A stretch of 64,000 nucleotides of DNA from Kitasatospora sp. NBC_01266 (GCF_036242395.1 NZ_CP108458.1:3658001-3722000), one strand, 5' to 3'. Positions 15,217 to 23,696 are shown, counted from the first letter of the stretch. The notes: a model not told the origin generated them from the sequence alone. Numbers and translations are program-made.

Positions 15217-15300
15217 ATCAGACCAAGCTGGTTGGACCACTGGATCAGACCAGGTGATCAGACCGGACAGGTCGGATCAGATGGGTCAGATCAGACCGAC
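15217..15300. repeat. Iterated ATCAGACC motif after rplA
   Basis: ATCAGACC occurs at 15217-15224, 15244-15251, 15257-15264 and 15290-15297, with a near match (ATCAGATG) at 15276. The decamer TCAGACCGAC at 15291-15300 recurs at 15351-15360, where it includes the rplA stop codon. The run lies between the rplA stop and its terminator, so it is transcribed as the mRNA 3' tail. Confidence 0.75.
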
Positions 15301-15350
15301 GCTGTGCGGGTGAGCTGGTCCTGCCACCTCACTCGCAAGCTCGCTCGGTG

Positions 15351-16073
15351 TCAGACCGACGCCGGGTCTTCCTCGGTGAGGAGGTTCCGGGTGCGGTTCG
15401 GGTCGACCTGGATGCCGGGGCCGATCGTGGTGGAGATCGCGGTCTTCTTGATGTAGCGACCCTTGGCGGCGGACGGCTTGGCCCGCAGGACCTCGTCCAG
15501 CGCCGCGGCGTAGTTCTCGACCAGCTGCTCGTCGGTGAAGGAGGCCTTCCCGATGATGAAGTGCAGGTTCGAGTGCTTGTCCACGCGGAACTCGATCTTG
15601 CCACCCTTGATGTCGGTGACAGCCTTCGCCACGTCCGGGGTGACGGTGCCGGTCTTCGGGTTCGGCATCAGACCACGGGGACCGAGCACGCGGCCCAGGC
15701 GGCCGACCTTGCCCATCAGGTCCGGGGTGGCGACGACGGCGTCGAAGTCCAGACGACCCTTGGCAACCTCGTCGATCAGCTCGTCGGAGCCGACGATGTC
15801 GGCGCCCGCAGCCTCCGCAGCCGCGGCACGGTCACCGGTCGCGAAGACCAGGACCCGGGCGGTCTTACCGGTACCGTGCGGCAGGTTGACGGTGCTGCGG
15901 ACCATCTGGTCGGCCTTGCGCGGGTCGACACCCAGACGCATGGCAACCTCGACGGTCGCGTCGAACTTGCTGGTGGAGGTCTCCCGGGCGAGGCGGATGG
16001 CCTCGAGCGGGGCGTACAGGCGGTCGCTGTCGACCTTGAGGTCCGCGGCCTTGAGAGCCTTGCTGCGCTTCAC
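15351..16073 (-). CDS. rplA: 50S ribosomal protein L1
   Basis: Ribosomal protein of 240 residues that forms the L1 stalk on 23S rRNA and takes part in release of deacylated tRNA. Recognised by [14 protein letters not shown], the region [56 protein letters not shown] and [24 protein letters not shown] start with AGGAG upstream. It follows rplK by about 70 nt in one operon. In other bacteria L1 represses its own operon by binding the leader; the short rplK leader here has no obvious copy of that site by eye. Confidence 0.98.
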   Translation of the reverse strand: MKRSKALKAADLKVDSDRLYAPLEAIRLARETSTSKFDATVEVAMRLGVDPRKADQMVRSTVNLPHGTGKTARVLVFATGDRAAAAEAAGADIVGSDELIDEVAKGRLDFDAVVATPDLMGKVGRLGRVLGPRGLMPNPKTGTVTPDVAKAVTDIKGGKIEFRVDKHSNLHFIIGKASFTDEQLVENYAAALDEVLRAKPSAAKGRYIKKTAISTTIGPGIQVDPNRTRNLLTEEDPASV

Positions 16074-16146
16074 TGCTGCTCCTGAGTTGTGGAGTCGTGG
16101 TGTGCGGGCCGCGCGGGCCCTACCACTGAACGACGAAAGAAGGGGT

Positions 16147-16581
16147 TCAGCCCTCGACCGTGATGCCCATGGACCGGGCGGTACCCGCGATGATCTTCTC
16201 CGCGGCGTCCAGGTCGTTGGCGTTCAGGTCGGGGAGCTTGGTGGTGGCGATCTCGCGCACCTGGGCCGAGGTCAGCTTGGCGACCTTGGTCTTGTGCGGC
16301 TCGCCGGAGCCCTTCTCCACGCCCGCGGCCTTCAGGATGAGGCGAGCGGCCGGCGGAGTCTTGGTGATGAAGGTGAAGCTGCGGTCGTCGTAGACCGTGA
16401 TCTCCACCGGCACGACCATGCCACGCTGCGACTCGGTCGCGGCGTTGTAGGCCTTGCAGAACTCCATGATGTTGACGCCGTGCTGACCCAGCGCGGGGCC
16501 GACCGGCGGGGCCGGGTTGGCCGCACCGGCGTTGATCTGGAGCTTGATAAGCCCCGTGACCTTCTTCTTCTTGGGAGGCAT
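16147..16581 (-). CDS. rplK: 50S ribosomal protein L11
   Basis: Ribosomal protein of 144 residues at the GTPase-associated centre, where it contacts elongation factors and is needed for RelA activation. The sequence opens [19 protein letters not shown], with the Pro-rich linker [27 protein letters not shown] and the C-terminal rRNA-binding domain ending [23 protein letters not shown] at 16581 with GGAGAG upstream; the longer in-frame start lies in the leader. The order nusG-rplK-rplA is conserved. The N-terminal Pro residues match the thiopeptide-binding region. Sensitivity cannot be judged without the 23S gene. Confidence 0.98.
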
Positions 16582-16659
16582 GTCTCTCCGGGTCCTTCCT
16601 TCGATGGACGTGCGCACGGCTCCGGGGCGACACCCGGGTATGCGTACACACAGCGGACC

Positions 16660-16688
16660 AGGCTAACGCGGATGCGCCGCCCGGCCAA
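16660..16688 (-). promoter_or_regulatory. Predicted rplKA promoter
   Basis: On the minus strand, TTGGCC (16683-16688) and TAGCCT (16660-16665) are separated by 17 bp. The -35 box lies inside the T-tract region of the upstream nusG terminator, so termination and initiation signals are packed together. Confidence 0.5.
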
Positions 16689-16695
16689 AACGGGA

Positions 16696-16725
16696 TCGGG
16701 GGCGAGGCCTGGGCCCCGCCCCCGA
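16696..16725 (-). terminator. nusG terminator
   Basis: A 9-bp stem (16696-16704 with 16717-16725), extendable by internal GC pairs, lies 14 nt after the nusG stop. On the minus strand it is followed by TCCCGTTTTGG. Confidence 0.75.
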
Positions 16726-16738
16726 CAAGCGTGTGAGG

Positions 16739-17713
16739 TCAGTTCTTCTGGATCTGGTCGAACGACAGCTCGACCGGGGTCTCGCGACCGAAGATCTCGA
16801 CCAGGCCCTTGACCTTCTTCGAGTCCGGGTTGATCTCGTTGATGGTCGCCTGCAGGGTGGCGAACGGACCGTCGGTGACGGTGACCGAGTCGCCCACCTC
16901 GAAGTCGAGCACCTGGATCTCGGCCGGGCGGACCGGCGAGGGCTTGCCGGCCTCCTTGGCGGCGGCGCGCTCGACGTCGGGGGCGAGCATCTTGACGACC
17001 TCGTCCAGGGTCAGCGGGTACGGGTCGTAGGCGTTGCCGACGAAGCCGGTGACGCCCGGGGTGTTGCGCACCACGCCCCAGGACTCGGCGGTCAGGTCGA
17101 GGCGGACCAGCACGTAGCCGGGGAGCTTGTTCTGCCGGATCGTCTTGCGGTCGCCGTTCTTGATCTGGACGACCTCCTCCTGCGGCACCTCGGCCTGGAA
17201 GATGTACTCCTCGACGTTCAGCGAGACGGCGCGCTGCTCCAGGTTCTGCTTCACCCGGTTCTCGTAGCCGGCGTAGGTGTGGATCACGTACCACTCGCCG
17301 GGCAGGGTGCGCAGCTCCTCGCGGAACTTGGCGACCGGGTCGACCTCCTCGGCCGGCTCCTCGACGGCCTCAGCGGCCTCCTCGGCGTCCTCGACGGCCT
17401 CAGCCGCCTCGACCGACCCGAGGGCCTGCGCGAAGGCCTCGTCCTCGTCCACCTCGTGCAGCGCGGCCTCCTCGGCGGGCCGGCCGGCCTCGGCCTCGTC
17501 CGCCTGCTCGACCTCGTCCTCGTCGCTGTCCGCGGCGTCGACGATCTGCTCGGCGTCCTCGGAGAAGTCCTCGTCCTCGACGGCCTCGGCGGCCTCGGCG
17601 ACCTCAGCGGCCTCGGCGTCGGCAGCCTCAGCCGCATCCAGCTCGGCGGCGACATCCGCCTCATCCGCCTCGCGGACGGGCTCGTCGGCGTCGTACAGGG
17701 GGGACTCAGACAC
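16739..17713 (-). CDS. nusG: Transcription termination/antitermination factor NusG with long acidic N-terminus
   Basis: General elongation factor that binds RNA polymerase and couples it to Rho or the ribosome; 324 residues against about 180 for E. coli NusG. The NGN domain begins near residue 140 with [22 protein letters not shown] and includes [10 protein letters not shown] and [10 protein letters not shown]. The KOW domain follows a linker ([25 protein letters not shown]). The first ~130 residues are almost entirely Glu/Asp/Ala with no aromatic core, an extension typical of streptomycete NusG and likely disordered. GTG start with AGGAAAG upstream. It sits between secE and rplK, as in most bacteria. 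Confidence 0.97.
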   Translation of the reverse strand: MSESPLYDADEPVREADEADVAAELDAAEAADAEAAEVAEAAEAVEDEDFSEDAEQIVDAADSDEDEVEQADEAEAGRPAEEAALHEVDEDEAFAQALGSVEAAEAVEDAEEAAEAVEEPAEEVDPVAKFREELRTLPGEWYVIHTYAGYENRVKQNLEQRAVSLNVEEYIFQAEVPQEEVVQIKNGDRKTIRQNKLPGYVLVRLDLTAESWGVVRNTPGVTGFVGNAYDPYPLTLDEVVKMLAPDVERAAAKEAGKPSPVRPAEIQVLDFEVGDSVTVTDGPFATLQATINEINPDSKKVKGLVEIFGRETPVELSFDQIQKN

Positions 17714-17937
17714 GGTGGCTGCTTCTTTCCTGGAGGGGTGGAGATGGTACGGCTCCGGGTCAGGCCGGTCGCTGGCCCGATGCGCGGGCGCGGGGCGGCG
17801 GTGACTCGAAGTCCCAACAGTACCGACTCAACGGTAGCGGGCTCGTCCGCGCGGCGGCGACAGCTCGACCCGGGCGGTCCCCCGTTGGTGCTCTCGAGGG
17901 GCCGACCCGGGTCGGGGGTGAAGCTGTGGCGGCTGGA

Positions 17938-18324
17938 TCAGCCGAAGATCCAGAAACTGGCCTTGGCGAAGCCCCAGTCGAGGGTCGCGACCAGACCGAT
18001 CATGACGGCCACGAAGACCACCACGACGCTGGTGTAGTTCATCAGTTCGCTCTTGGTCGGCCAGACGACCTTGCGCAGCTCGGCGATGATCTGCCGGTAG
18101 TACAGGCCCATGCGGGCGAAGGGGCCCTGCTTGGCACGCTTGCCGGGGCTCTTGGTGCCGTCGCCGCCCGCCGCCCTGTTGGCGCGCTTGCGGGCACGGC
18201 GGGAGAGAGCCTTGTCATCCTCGATCGCAGCGCCCTCGACGGCGTCCTCGATCGACGCCGCGTCCTCGGCACCCTCGGGGTTGCCGCTCTCAGGCGTTGC
18301 GGTGGAGCCCGTGGTCTCCGTCAC
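17938..18324 (-). CDS. secE: Preprotein translocase subunit SecE
   Basis: Small essential subunit of the SecYEG channel, 128 residues. The first ~70 residues are a polar acidic-then-basic extension (RRARKRANRAAGG). The conserved amphipathic region YYRQIIAELRKVVWPTKSELMNYTSVVVVFVA leads into a single transmembrane helix ending near the C-terminus. This is the one-helix form normal for Gram-positive bacteria. GTG start with AGGTGAGGA upstream. It precedes nusG by about 220 nt and follows tRNA-Trp. Phased A-tracts lie upstream. Confidence 0.97.
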   Translation of the reverse strand: MTETTGSTATPESGNPEGAEDAASIEDAVEGAAIEDDKALSRRARKRANRAAGGDGTKSPGKRAKQGPFARMGLYYRQIIAELRKVVWPTKSELMNYTSVVVVFVAVMIGLVATLDWGFAKASFWIFG

Positions 18325-18403
18325 TCGTCCTCACCTGAATCCGGGTCCTGCCGAAGGTCACTGACGTGCCATGGAAGCACGGGCGATCCGGCGCAGTGCT
18401 GGC

Positions 18404-18432
18404 AAAAACTACCGAAAAACCTAGCGAAAAAA
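18404..18432. promoter_or_regulatory. Three phased A-tracts upstream of secE
   Basis: A-runs of 5, 5 and 6 start at 18404, 18415 and 18427, spaced 11 and 12 bp, close to one helical turn. Such phasing predicts intrinsic DNA curvature. On the minus strand they are T-tracts lying just after the tRNA-Trp terminator hairpin and about 80-110 bp before the secE start. Confidence 0.6.
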
Positions 18433-18453
18433 CATGGCGCCTTCTCCGCATCA

Positions 18454-18484
18454 AGCCCGCTCGCTCCGATGGAGCGAACGGGCT
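18454..18484 (-). terminator. tRNA-Trp terminator
   Basis: A 14-bp stem with one mismatch and a GAT loop starts 18 nt after the tRNA-Trp 3' end. The minus-strand transcript then reaches TGTTTTTTCGC about 20 nt later. Confidence 0.75.
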
Positions 18485-18501
18485 GGACGAGGATCTAGCA
18501 G

Positions 18502-18574
18502 CAGGGCACGAGGGACTTGAACCCCCAACCGCCGGTTTTGGAGACCGGTGCTCTACCAATTGAGCTAGTACCCT
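18502..18574 (-). tRNA. trpT: tRNA-Trp (CCA)
   Basis: The 73-nt cloverleaf has acceptor stem AGGGTAC paired with GTGCCCT, a D arm containing AGCTCAATTGGTAGAGC, anticodon loop CTCCAAA reading anticodon CCA, and a T arm with GGTTCAAGTCC. No CCA is encoded. Its place just upstream of secE-nusG is the same as in mycobacteria. Confidence 0.97.
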
Positions 18575-18790
18575 TCGGCACCTGGCGGTGCCGGAGACGA
18601 CGCCTAACCTACCGCATCCCGGAGCCCGCGTGGTGAACGCTTCGGATCCTTGAGGTGGCGGGTGTTGCCGTCGATCAGTGAGTGTACGGGTTCGGCGGCG
18701 TTTGGTCGAACCTTTCACCAGGCGGACGTGACGCGTACGGATCGTGAAACGCCACACCACCGGCCGGGCGGCTTCTGCGACGATGCAGGT

Positions 18791-20029
18791 ATGAGCGACT
18801 CCACCCCCGCCAACGTCCGCCCGTCCGACCGCCGGGTCTCCGCCCGGGTCGGCGCCATCGCCGAGTCCGCCACCCTCGCCGTCGATGCCAAGGCCAAGGC
18901 CCTCAAGGCGGCCGGCCGCCCGGTGATCGGCTTCGGGGCCGGTGAGCCGGACTTCCCGACCCCGGGCTACATCGTCGAGGCCGCCGTCGAGGCCTGCCGG
19001 GACCCGAAGAACCACCGGTACACCCCCGCCGGCGGCCTGCCCGAGCTCAAGGCGGCGATCGCGGCGAAGACCCTGCGGGACTCCGGCTACCAGGTCGACG
19101 CCTCCCAGGTGCTGGTGACCAACGGCGGCAAGCAGGCCATCTACGAGGCCTTCGCCGCGATCCTGGACCCGGGTGACGAGGTCATCGTCCCCGCTCCGTA
19201 CTGGACCACCTACCCCGAGTCGATCCAGCTGGCCGGCGGCGTGCCCGTCGAGGTGGTGGCCGACGAGACCACCGACTACAAGGTCTCGGTGGCGCAGCTG
19301 GAGGCCGCCCGGACCGAGAACACCAAGGTGGTGCTCTTCGTCTCGCCGTCCAACCCGACCGGCTCGGTCTACACCGAGGCCGAGGCCGAGGCGATCGGCC
19401 GCTGGGCGCTGGAGCACGGGCTGTGGGTGCTGACCGACGAGATCTACCAGCACCTGGTCTACGGCGACGCCACCTTCACCTCGCTGCCCGCGCTGCTGCC
19501 GGGGCTGGCCGACAAGTGCATCGTGGTCAACGGGGTGGCCAAGACCTACGCGATGACCGGCTGGCGGGTGGGCTGGCTGATCGGTCCCAAGGACGTGGTG
19601 GCCGCCGCCGCCAACCTGCAGTCGCACGCCACCTCCAACGTCAGCAACGTCGCCCAGCGGGCCGCGCTGGCCGCGGTCAGCGGTGACCTGACGGCCGTCG
19701 AGGAGATGAAGGTCGCCTTCGACCGGCGCCGGCAGACCATCGTGCGGATGCTCAACGAGATCGAGGGCGTGCTGTGCCCCGAGCCGCTGGGCGCCTTCTA
19801 CGTCTACCCGTCGGTGAAGGGCCTGCTCGGCAAGGAGATCCGCGGCAAGCGCCCGCAGACCTCCGCCGAGCTGGCCGCGCTGATCCTGGACGAGGCCGAG
19901 GTCGCGGTGGTCCCGGGCGAGGCCTTCGGCACCCCCGGCTACCTGCGGCTCTCCTACGCGCTGGGCGACGCGGACCTGGCCGAGGGCGTCAGCCGGATGC
20001 AGAAGCTGCTGGGCGAGGCGCAGGACTGA
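18791..20029 (+). CDS. Pyridoxal-phosphate aminotransferase, aspartate aminotransferase class I
   Basis: PLP-dependent transaminase of 412 residues, probably aspartate:2-oxoglutarate aminotransferase. Family marks are [15 protein letters not shown], the region [52 protein letters not shown], the PLP lysine in [18 protein letters not shown], and the arginine-containing C-terminal RLSYAL. I chose the ATG at 18791 because it opens the conserved [20 protein letters not shown] segment. A longer frame upstream overlaps the tRNA/secE promoter region and has no family resemblance. The exact substrate (aspartate, or a related amino acid such as prephenate) cannot be settled by eye. Confidence 0.93.
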   Translation: MSDSTPANVRPSDRRVSARVGAIAESATLAVDAKAKALKAAGRPVIGFGAGEPDFPTPGYIVEAAVEACRDPKNHRYTPAGGLPELKAAIAAKTLRDSGYQVDASQVLVTNGGKQAIYEAFAAILDPGDEVIVPAPYWTTYPESIQLAGGVPVEVVADETTDYKVSVAQLEAARTENTKVVLFVSPSNPTGSVYTEAEAEAIGRWALEHGLWVLTDEIYQHLVYGDATFTSLPALLPGLADKCIVVNGVAKTYAMTGWRVGWLIGPKDVVAAAANLQSHATSNVSNVAQRAALAAVSGDLTAVEEMKVAFDRRRQTIVRMLNEIEGVLCPEPLGAFYVYPSVKGLLGKEIRGKRPQTSAELAALILDEAEVAVVPGEAFGTPGYLRLSYALGDADLAEGVSRMQKLLGEAQD

Positions 20030-20131
20030 CCGGACGTCCGATCAGCTTGGGGCCCACCGCCCCTGTCACTCCTTCGAGGGATGTGACAGGGGCGGTTCCC
20101 GTATCCGGGGTGGATGCGGCAGGATTCGCCA

Positions 20132-21184
20132 ATGGAACAGCATGCAGTGGAACAGCGAGACGTCCGGGCGCTGCCGAAGGCCCATCTCCACCTGCACTTC
20201 ACCGGTTCGATGCGACCGGCCACGCTGCTGGAGCTGGCCGACCGGCACCGGGTCCGGCTGCCTGAGGCGCTCAGTTCTGCCGCCCCGCCCAGCTTGCGCG
20301 CCACCGACGAGCGCGGCTGGTTCCGGTTCCAGCGCCTCTACGACACCGCCCGCTCGGTGCTCCGCGACGAGCAGGACATCCGGCGCCTGGTCCGGGAGAC
20401 CGCCGAGGACGAGGTGGCGGACGGCTCGCGCTGGCTGGAGATCCAGGTCGACCCGACCTCCTACGCGCCGCGGCTCGGCGGGCTGATCCCGGCGCTGGAG
20501 CTGATCCTGGACGCGGTCCGGGAGGCCTCGGCGGCCACCGGCGTGGGGATCCGGGTGCTGGTCGCCGCGAACCGGATGAAGTCGCCGATGGACGCCCGCA
20601 CGCTGGCCCGGCTCGCGGTGCGCTACGCCGACGACGGCGTGGTCGGCTTCGGGCTCTCCAACGACGAGCGGCGCGGGCTGGCCAGGGACTTCGACCGGGC
20701 CTTCGCGATCGCCCGCAAGGCCGGCCTGCTGGCCGCCCCGCACGGCGGGGAGCTGGCCGGGCCCGACTCGGTGCGGGACTGCCTGGACGACCTGGGCGCG
20801 GGCCGGATCGGCCACGGGGTGCGGGCCGCCGAGGATCCGCGGCTGCTGCAGCGGCTGGCGGACCGTCAGATCACCTGCGAGGTCTGCCCGGCCTCCAACG
20901 TCGCGCTCGGGGTCTACGAGCGGGCCGCCGCCGTGCCGCTGCGGGCGCTCTTCGAGGCCGGGGTGCCGCTGGCGCTCGGCGCCGACGACCCGCTGCTGTT
21001 CGGTTCCCGGCTGGCCGCCCAGTACGAGCTGGCCCGTACCGTGCACGGTTTCTCGGACGCCGAGCTGGCCGAACTGGCCCGCCAGTCGATCCGCGGCTCG
21101 CGCGCGCCGGAGGGCGTGCGCAAGGAACTGCTCGCGGAGGTCGACACCTGGCTCACCAAGCCGGTGACGCGCATGGAAAGCTGA
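20132..21184 (+). CDS. add: Adenosine deaminase family protein
   Basis: Zinc-dependent deaminase of about 350 residues converting adenosine to inosine. Visible metal and catalytic motifs are the N-terminal HLHLHF in PKAHLHLHFTGSMRP, the APHGGE segment (the usual HAGE), GRIGHGVRAAEDP, CPASNVALG and LGADDPLLFGS. Family members usually have HxHLDG and NTDDP; here these read HLHFTG and GADDP, so the enzyme belongs to a divergent branch and the substrate may not be plain adenosine. I chose the ATG at 20132; an in-frame ATG at 20114 is the alternative. It follows the aminotransferase by about 100 nt and precedes a small His-rich membrane protein. Confidence 0.88.
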   Translation: MEQHAVEQRDVRALPKAHLHLHFTGSMRPATLLELADRHRVRLPEALSSAAPPSLRATDERGWFRFQRLYDTARSVLRDEQDIRRLVRETAEDEVADGSRWLEIQVDPTSYAPRLGGLIPALELILDAVREASAATGVGIRVLVAANRMKSPMDARTLARLAVRYADDGVVGFGLSNDERRGLARDFDRAFAIARKAGLLAAPHGGELAGPDSVRDCLDDLGAGRIGHGVRAAEDPRLLQRLADRQITCEVCPASNVALGVYERAAAVPLRALFEAGVPLALGADDPLLFGSRLAAQYELARTVHGFSDAELAELARQSIRGSRAPEGVRKELLAEVDTWLTKPVTRMES

Positions 21185-21190
21185 CGCCCC

Positions 21191-21394
21191 ATGAGCTCGC
21201 ATCGCACCAGCAGCCACACGACGCACACCGTGCGCACCACCTCGACCACGCACCGCATCGTGGTGCACCACGTCACCGTGGTCCGCCACAGCTACTACTA
21301 CCGGAGCACCCACGGGGCCGGGCTGGGCCTGACCCTGTTCGTGCTCCTGCTGCTGGTCCTGGTGGTGTGGCTGGTGGCGCGCCGGGCGCGCTGA
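21191..21394 (+). CDS. His/Thr/Ser-rich single-pass membrane microprotein
   Basis: Unrecognised protein of 67 residues, 6 nt downstream of the deaminase gene and so probably co-transcribed. The first ~40 residues are dominated by Ser, Thr, His, Val and Tyr (HTTHTVRTTSTTHRIVVHH, VVRHSYYYRSTH). A single strong transmembrane helix follows (LGLTLFVLLLLVLVVWLV), ending in RRAR, which would orient the C-terminus inside and the His-rich part outside. The many histidines could bind metal, but that is speculation. The ribosome binding site is weak. The coding call rests on codon bias, the clean membrane helix and the close spacing. Confidence 0.6.
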   Translation: MSSHRTSSHTTHTVRTTSTTHRIVVHHVTVVRHSYYYRSTHGAGLGLTLFVLLLLVLVVWLVARRAR

Positions 21395-21412
21395 GCCGGC
21401 CGGCGCCGCCGG

Positions 21413-22468
21413 TCAGAGCCGGACGCCGACCATCACCGGCTCGTTGACCAGCCGGACCCCGAACACCGCGTGCACGCCGTCGCGGACCTCGCGGGCCAGC
21501 GCGAGCAGGTCCTCGGTGGTGGCCCGGCCGCGGTTGGTCAGGGCCAGGGTGTGCTTGGTGGAGAGGGTGGCCGGACCGCTGCCGTAACCCTTGGTGAAAC
21601 CGGCCTTGTCGATCAGCCAGGCGGCGGAGGTCTTGGTGTGGCCGTCCGGCGCCGGGTAGGCGGGGGCGGTCATCGAGCGCTCGGCCAGCCGCTCCTGGAA
21701 GTCCTGGTACTGCTCGGGCGTCAGCACCGGGTTGGTGAAGAAGGAGCCGGCCGACCAGGTGTCGTGGTCCGCCGGGTCCAGCACCATGCCCTTGCCGGCC
21801 CGCAGCCCGAGCACCGTCCGGTACGCGGTGCCCAGCGGCACCCGCTCGCCGGCCTCGACGCCCAGGGTCCTGGCCACCTCGGCGTACCGCACCGGGCTGG
21901 ACGCGCCGTCGGCGGCCTCCAGCGCGAACCGGACCCGGAGCACCACATAGCGCTCGGGGTCGGCCTTGAAGCGGCTGTGCCGGTAGGAGAAGGCGCAGTC
22001 GGCGGCGGGCAGGGTGACCGTCTCGCGGGCCTGCCGGTCGTAGGCGACCACCTCGGTGATGGTCTGCGCGACCTCCTGGCCGTAGGCGCCGACGTTCTGC
22101 ACCGGCGTGGCACCGGCCGAGCCGGGGATGCCGGCCAGGAACTCGATGCCCGCCAGGCCCGCCTCGACCGTGCGGGCCACCGCCTCGGCCCAGACCTCGC
22201 CGGCCGCCAGCTCCAGCGCGGTGCCGGTCAGCTCGAAGCCGGTGGTGGCGATCCGCAGCACGGTGCCGGGGAAGCCGGCGTCGCCGATCACCAGGTTGCT
22301 GCCGCCGCCGATCACCAGCAGCGGCTCGCCCGCCGCGTCGGCGGCCCGGACGGCGGCGACCACCTCAGCGTCGGTGCGCGCGGTCACCAGACGACGGGCG
22401 GGGCCGCCGAGCCGCAGCGTGGTCAGCGGGGCGAGGGGGGCGTTCTCGGTCACGTGCACGCGCTCCAC
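21413..22468 (-). CDS. murB: UDP-N-acetylmuramate dehydrogenase
   Basis: FAD- and NADPH-dependent reductase of 351 residues that makes UDP-MurNAc from UDP-GlcNAc-enolpyruvate in peptidoglycan synthesis. Family features are the FAD-binding segment LLVIGGGSNLVIGDAGFPG, GIEFLAGIPGSAGATPVQNVGAYGQE, the catalytic SFFTNPVL, and a C-terminal domain ending LVNEPVMVGVRL. The length and the AGSFFTNP spacing fit the E. coli-like type I enzymes. GTG start. It lies 60 nt after the MaoC-like gene and is probably the last gene of the rpmG-hadAB-murB run, although a terminator follows rpmG. Confidence 0.97.
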   Translation of the reverse strand: MERVHVTENAPLAPLTTLRLGGPARRLVTARTDAEVVAAVRAADAAGEPLLVIGGGSNLVIGDAGFPGTVLRIATTGFELTGTALELAAGEVWAEAVARTVEAGLAGIEFLAGIPGSAGATPVQNVGAYGQEVAQTITEVVAYDRQARETVTLPAADCAFSYRHSRFKADPERYVVLRVRFALEAADGASSPVRYAEVARTLGVEAGERVPLGTAYRTVLGLRAGKGMVLDPADHDTWSAGSFFTNPVLTPEQYQDFQERLAERSMTAPAYPAPDGHTKTSAAWLIDKAGFTKGYGSGPATLSTKHTLALTNRGRATTEDLLALAREVRDGVHAVFGVRLVNEPVMVGVRL

Positions 22469-22528
22469 GGTAGTGGATGACCGCCCGCGCTCCCCGGCCC
22501 GGCCGGGCGGCGCGGTGAGCGCGGCCGG

Positions 22529-22951
22529 TCAGGCCAGCTGGACCACGGCGCGGGACATCCCGAGCACCTTCTGGCCGGCGCTGGTGGCCAGCAGGTCCAC
22601 CCGCACCTGGCGGTTCTCCAGCAGCTTGGCCACCGTGCCGGTGACCTCGATCACCGCGCCCCGGTCGTCGTCGGGCACCACCACGGGCTTGGTGAACCGC
22701 ACGCCGTACTCCAGCACCGCGCCGGGATCGCCGGTCCAGTCGGTGACCACCCGCAGCGCCTCGGCCATGGTGAACATGCCGTGCGCGATGACGTCGGGCA
22801 GGCCGACCTCGCGGGCGAACCGCTCGTTCCAGTGGATCGGGTTGAAGTCGCCGGAGGCGCCGGCGTAGCGGACCAGCGTGGCGCGGGTCACCTCAAAGGA
22901 CTGGGCGGGCAGCGCGGTCCCGACCTCGACCTCGTCGAAGCTGACAGCCAT
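22529..22951 (-). CDS. HadB-like MaoC hydratase (catalytic subunit)
   Basis: Hot-dog fold (R)-specific hydratase/dehydratase subunit of 140 residues. The hydratase-2 motif is complete: YAGASGDFNPIHWNE with catalytic D35 and H40, then DVIAHGMFTMAEAL. These positions match the catalytic Asp/His of mycobacterial HadB. It starts 4 nt after the preceding MaoC-like gene, so the two subunits are translationally coupled and likely form a heterodimer. Synteny (tRNA-Thr, tRNA-Met, rpmG, this pair, and nearby tRNA-Trp-secE-nusG) matches the mycobacterial hadABC locus. Streptomycetes lack mycolates, so the physiological substrate is unclear; a 3-hydroxyacyl thioester is expected. Confidence 0.88.
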   Translation of the reverse strand: MAVSFDEVEVGTALPAQSFEVTRATLVRYAGASGDFNPIHWNERFAREVGLPDVIAHGMFTMAEALRVVTDWTGDPGAVLEYGVRFTKPVVVPDDDRGAVIEVTGTVAKLLENRQVRVDLLATSAGQKVLGMSRAVVQLA

Positions 22952-22955
22952 CGTG

Positions 22956-23417
22956 CTACTCCCCTGCCGTGTCGTCGGCCGCCCGGGCGACCAGGGTCAT
23001 GACGGACGTCACCACGTGCTCGCCGCTCTCGTCGGCGATCTCGCCCTTCACCGTGAGCACATCGTTGCCGGCCAGCGACTTGATGTTGTCGATGCTGATC
23101 GACACCCGCACCCGGTCACCGGCCCGCAGCGGGCGGGTGTAGAGGAACTTCTGGTCCCCGTGCACCACCCGGCTGAAGTCCAGCCCCAGCTCCGGGTCGG
23201 CCACCACCTGCGCGGCGGCCGCGTAGCTGAGCACGAACGGGAAGGTCAGCGGAGCGATCACGTCCGGGTGCCCGAGTGCCTTGGCGGCCTGCGGATCTGT
23301 GTACACCGGGTTGGCGTCACCGATCGCGGCGGCGAACTCCCGGATCTTCTCCCGGCCCACCTCGTACGGCTCGGTGGGCGGGTAGGACCGCCCGATGAAG
23401 GAGGGGTCGAGCGCCAT
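22956..23417 (-). CDS. HadA-like MaoC N-domain protein (non-catalytic subunit)
   Basis: Hot-dog fold protein of 153 residues opening MALDPSFIGRSYPPTEPYEVG. The segment equivalent to the hydratase motif reads AIGDANPVYTDPQAA: the Asp (D34) is present but the catalytic His is Tyr (Y39), and the following DVIAPLTF lacks the usual HG. This is the pattern of HadA, which serves as the substrate-stabilising partner of HadB. It sits immediately upstream of the HadB-like gene (4-nt gap) and downstream of rpmG beyond a strong terminator, suggesting its own promoter near 23420-23450. Confidence 0.88.
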   Translation of the reverse strand: MALDPSFIGRSYPPTEPYEVGREKIREFAAAIGDANPVYTDPQAAKALGHPDVIAPLTFPFVLSYAAAAQVVADPELGLDFSRVVHGDQKFLYTRPLRAGDRVRVSISIDNIKSLAGNDVLTVKGEIADESGEHVVTSVMTLVARAADDTAGE

Positions 23418-23452
23418 GGACTACTCCTCAAGTCGACGTGTGCGAAAACGAC

Positions 23453-23485
23453 TTCAGGCCGCACCCCGAGGGGGTGCGGCCTGAA
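23453..23485 (-). terminator. rpmG terminator
   Basis: A perfect 15-bp stem (23453-23467 with 23471-23485) with a GAG loop is followed on the minus strand by GTCGTTTTCG. It lies 46 nt after the rpmG stop and just before the HadA-like gene. Confidence 0.9.
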
Positions 23486-23531
23486 GCCAAGAGACCTGTG
23501 TCACTACCAGGCCCGGCGACGCCCTACGGGG

Positions 23532-23696
23532 TCAGCGGGTCTCGCGGTGAGCGGTGTGCGAGTTGCAGCGGGGGCAGTGCTTCTTCATCTCAAGACGGTC
23601 CGGGTCGTTACGCCGGTTCTTCTTGGTGATGTAGTTCCGCTCCTTGCACTCCACGCAGGCCAGCGTGATCTTCGGGCGGACGTCGGTGGCAGCCAC
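23532..23696 (-). CDS. rpmG: 50S ribosomal protein L33
   Basis: Ribosomal protein of 54 residues on the large subunit near the E site. The sequence [47 protein letters not shown] is the zinc-binding (C+) form, with two CxxC pairs (CVEC and CPRC). GTG start with GGAAGG upstream; longer upstream frames run into tRNA-Met. It follows tRNA-Thr and tRNA-Met in one probable transcript. Actinomycetes often carry a second, zinc-independent copy elsewhere that replaces this one under zinc limitation. Confidence 0.97.
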   Translation of the reverse strand: MAATDVRPKITLACVECKERNYITKKNRRNDPDRLEMKKHCPRCNSHTAHRETR

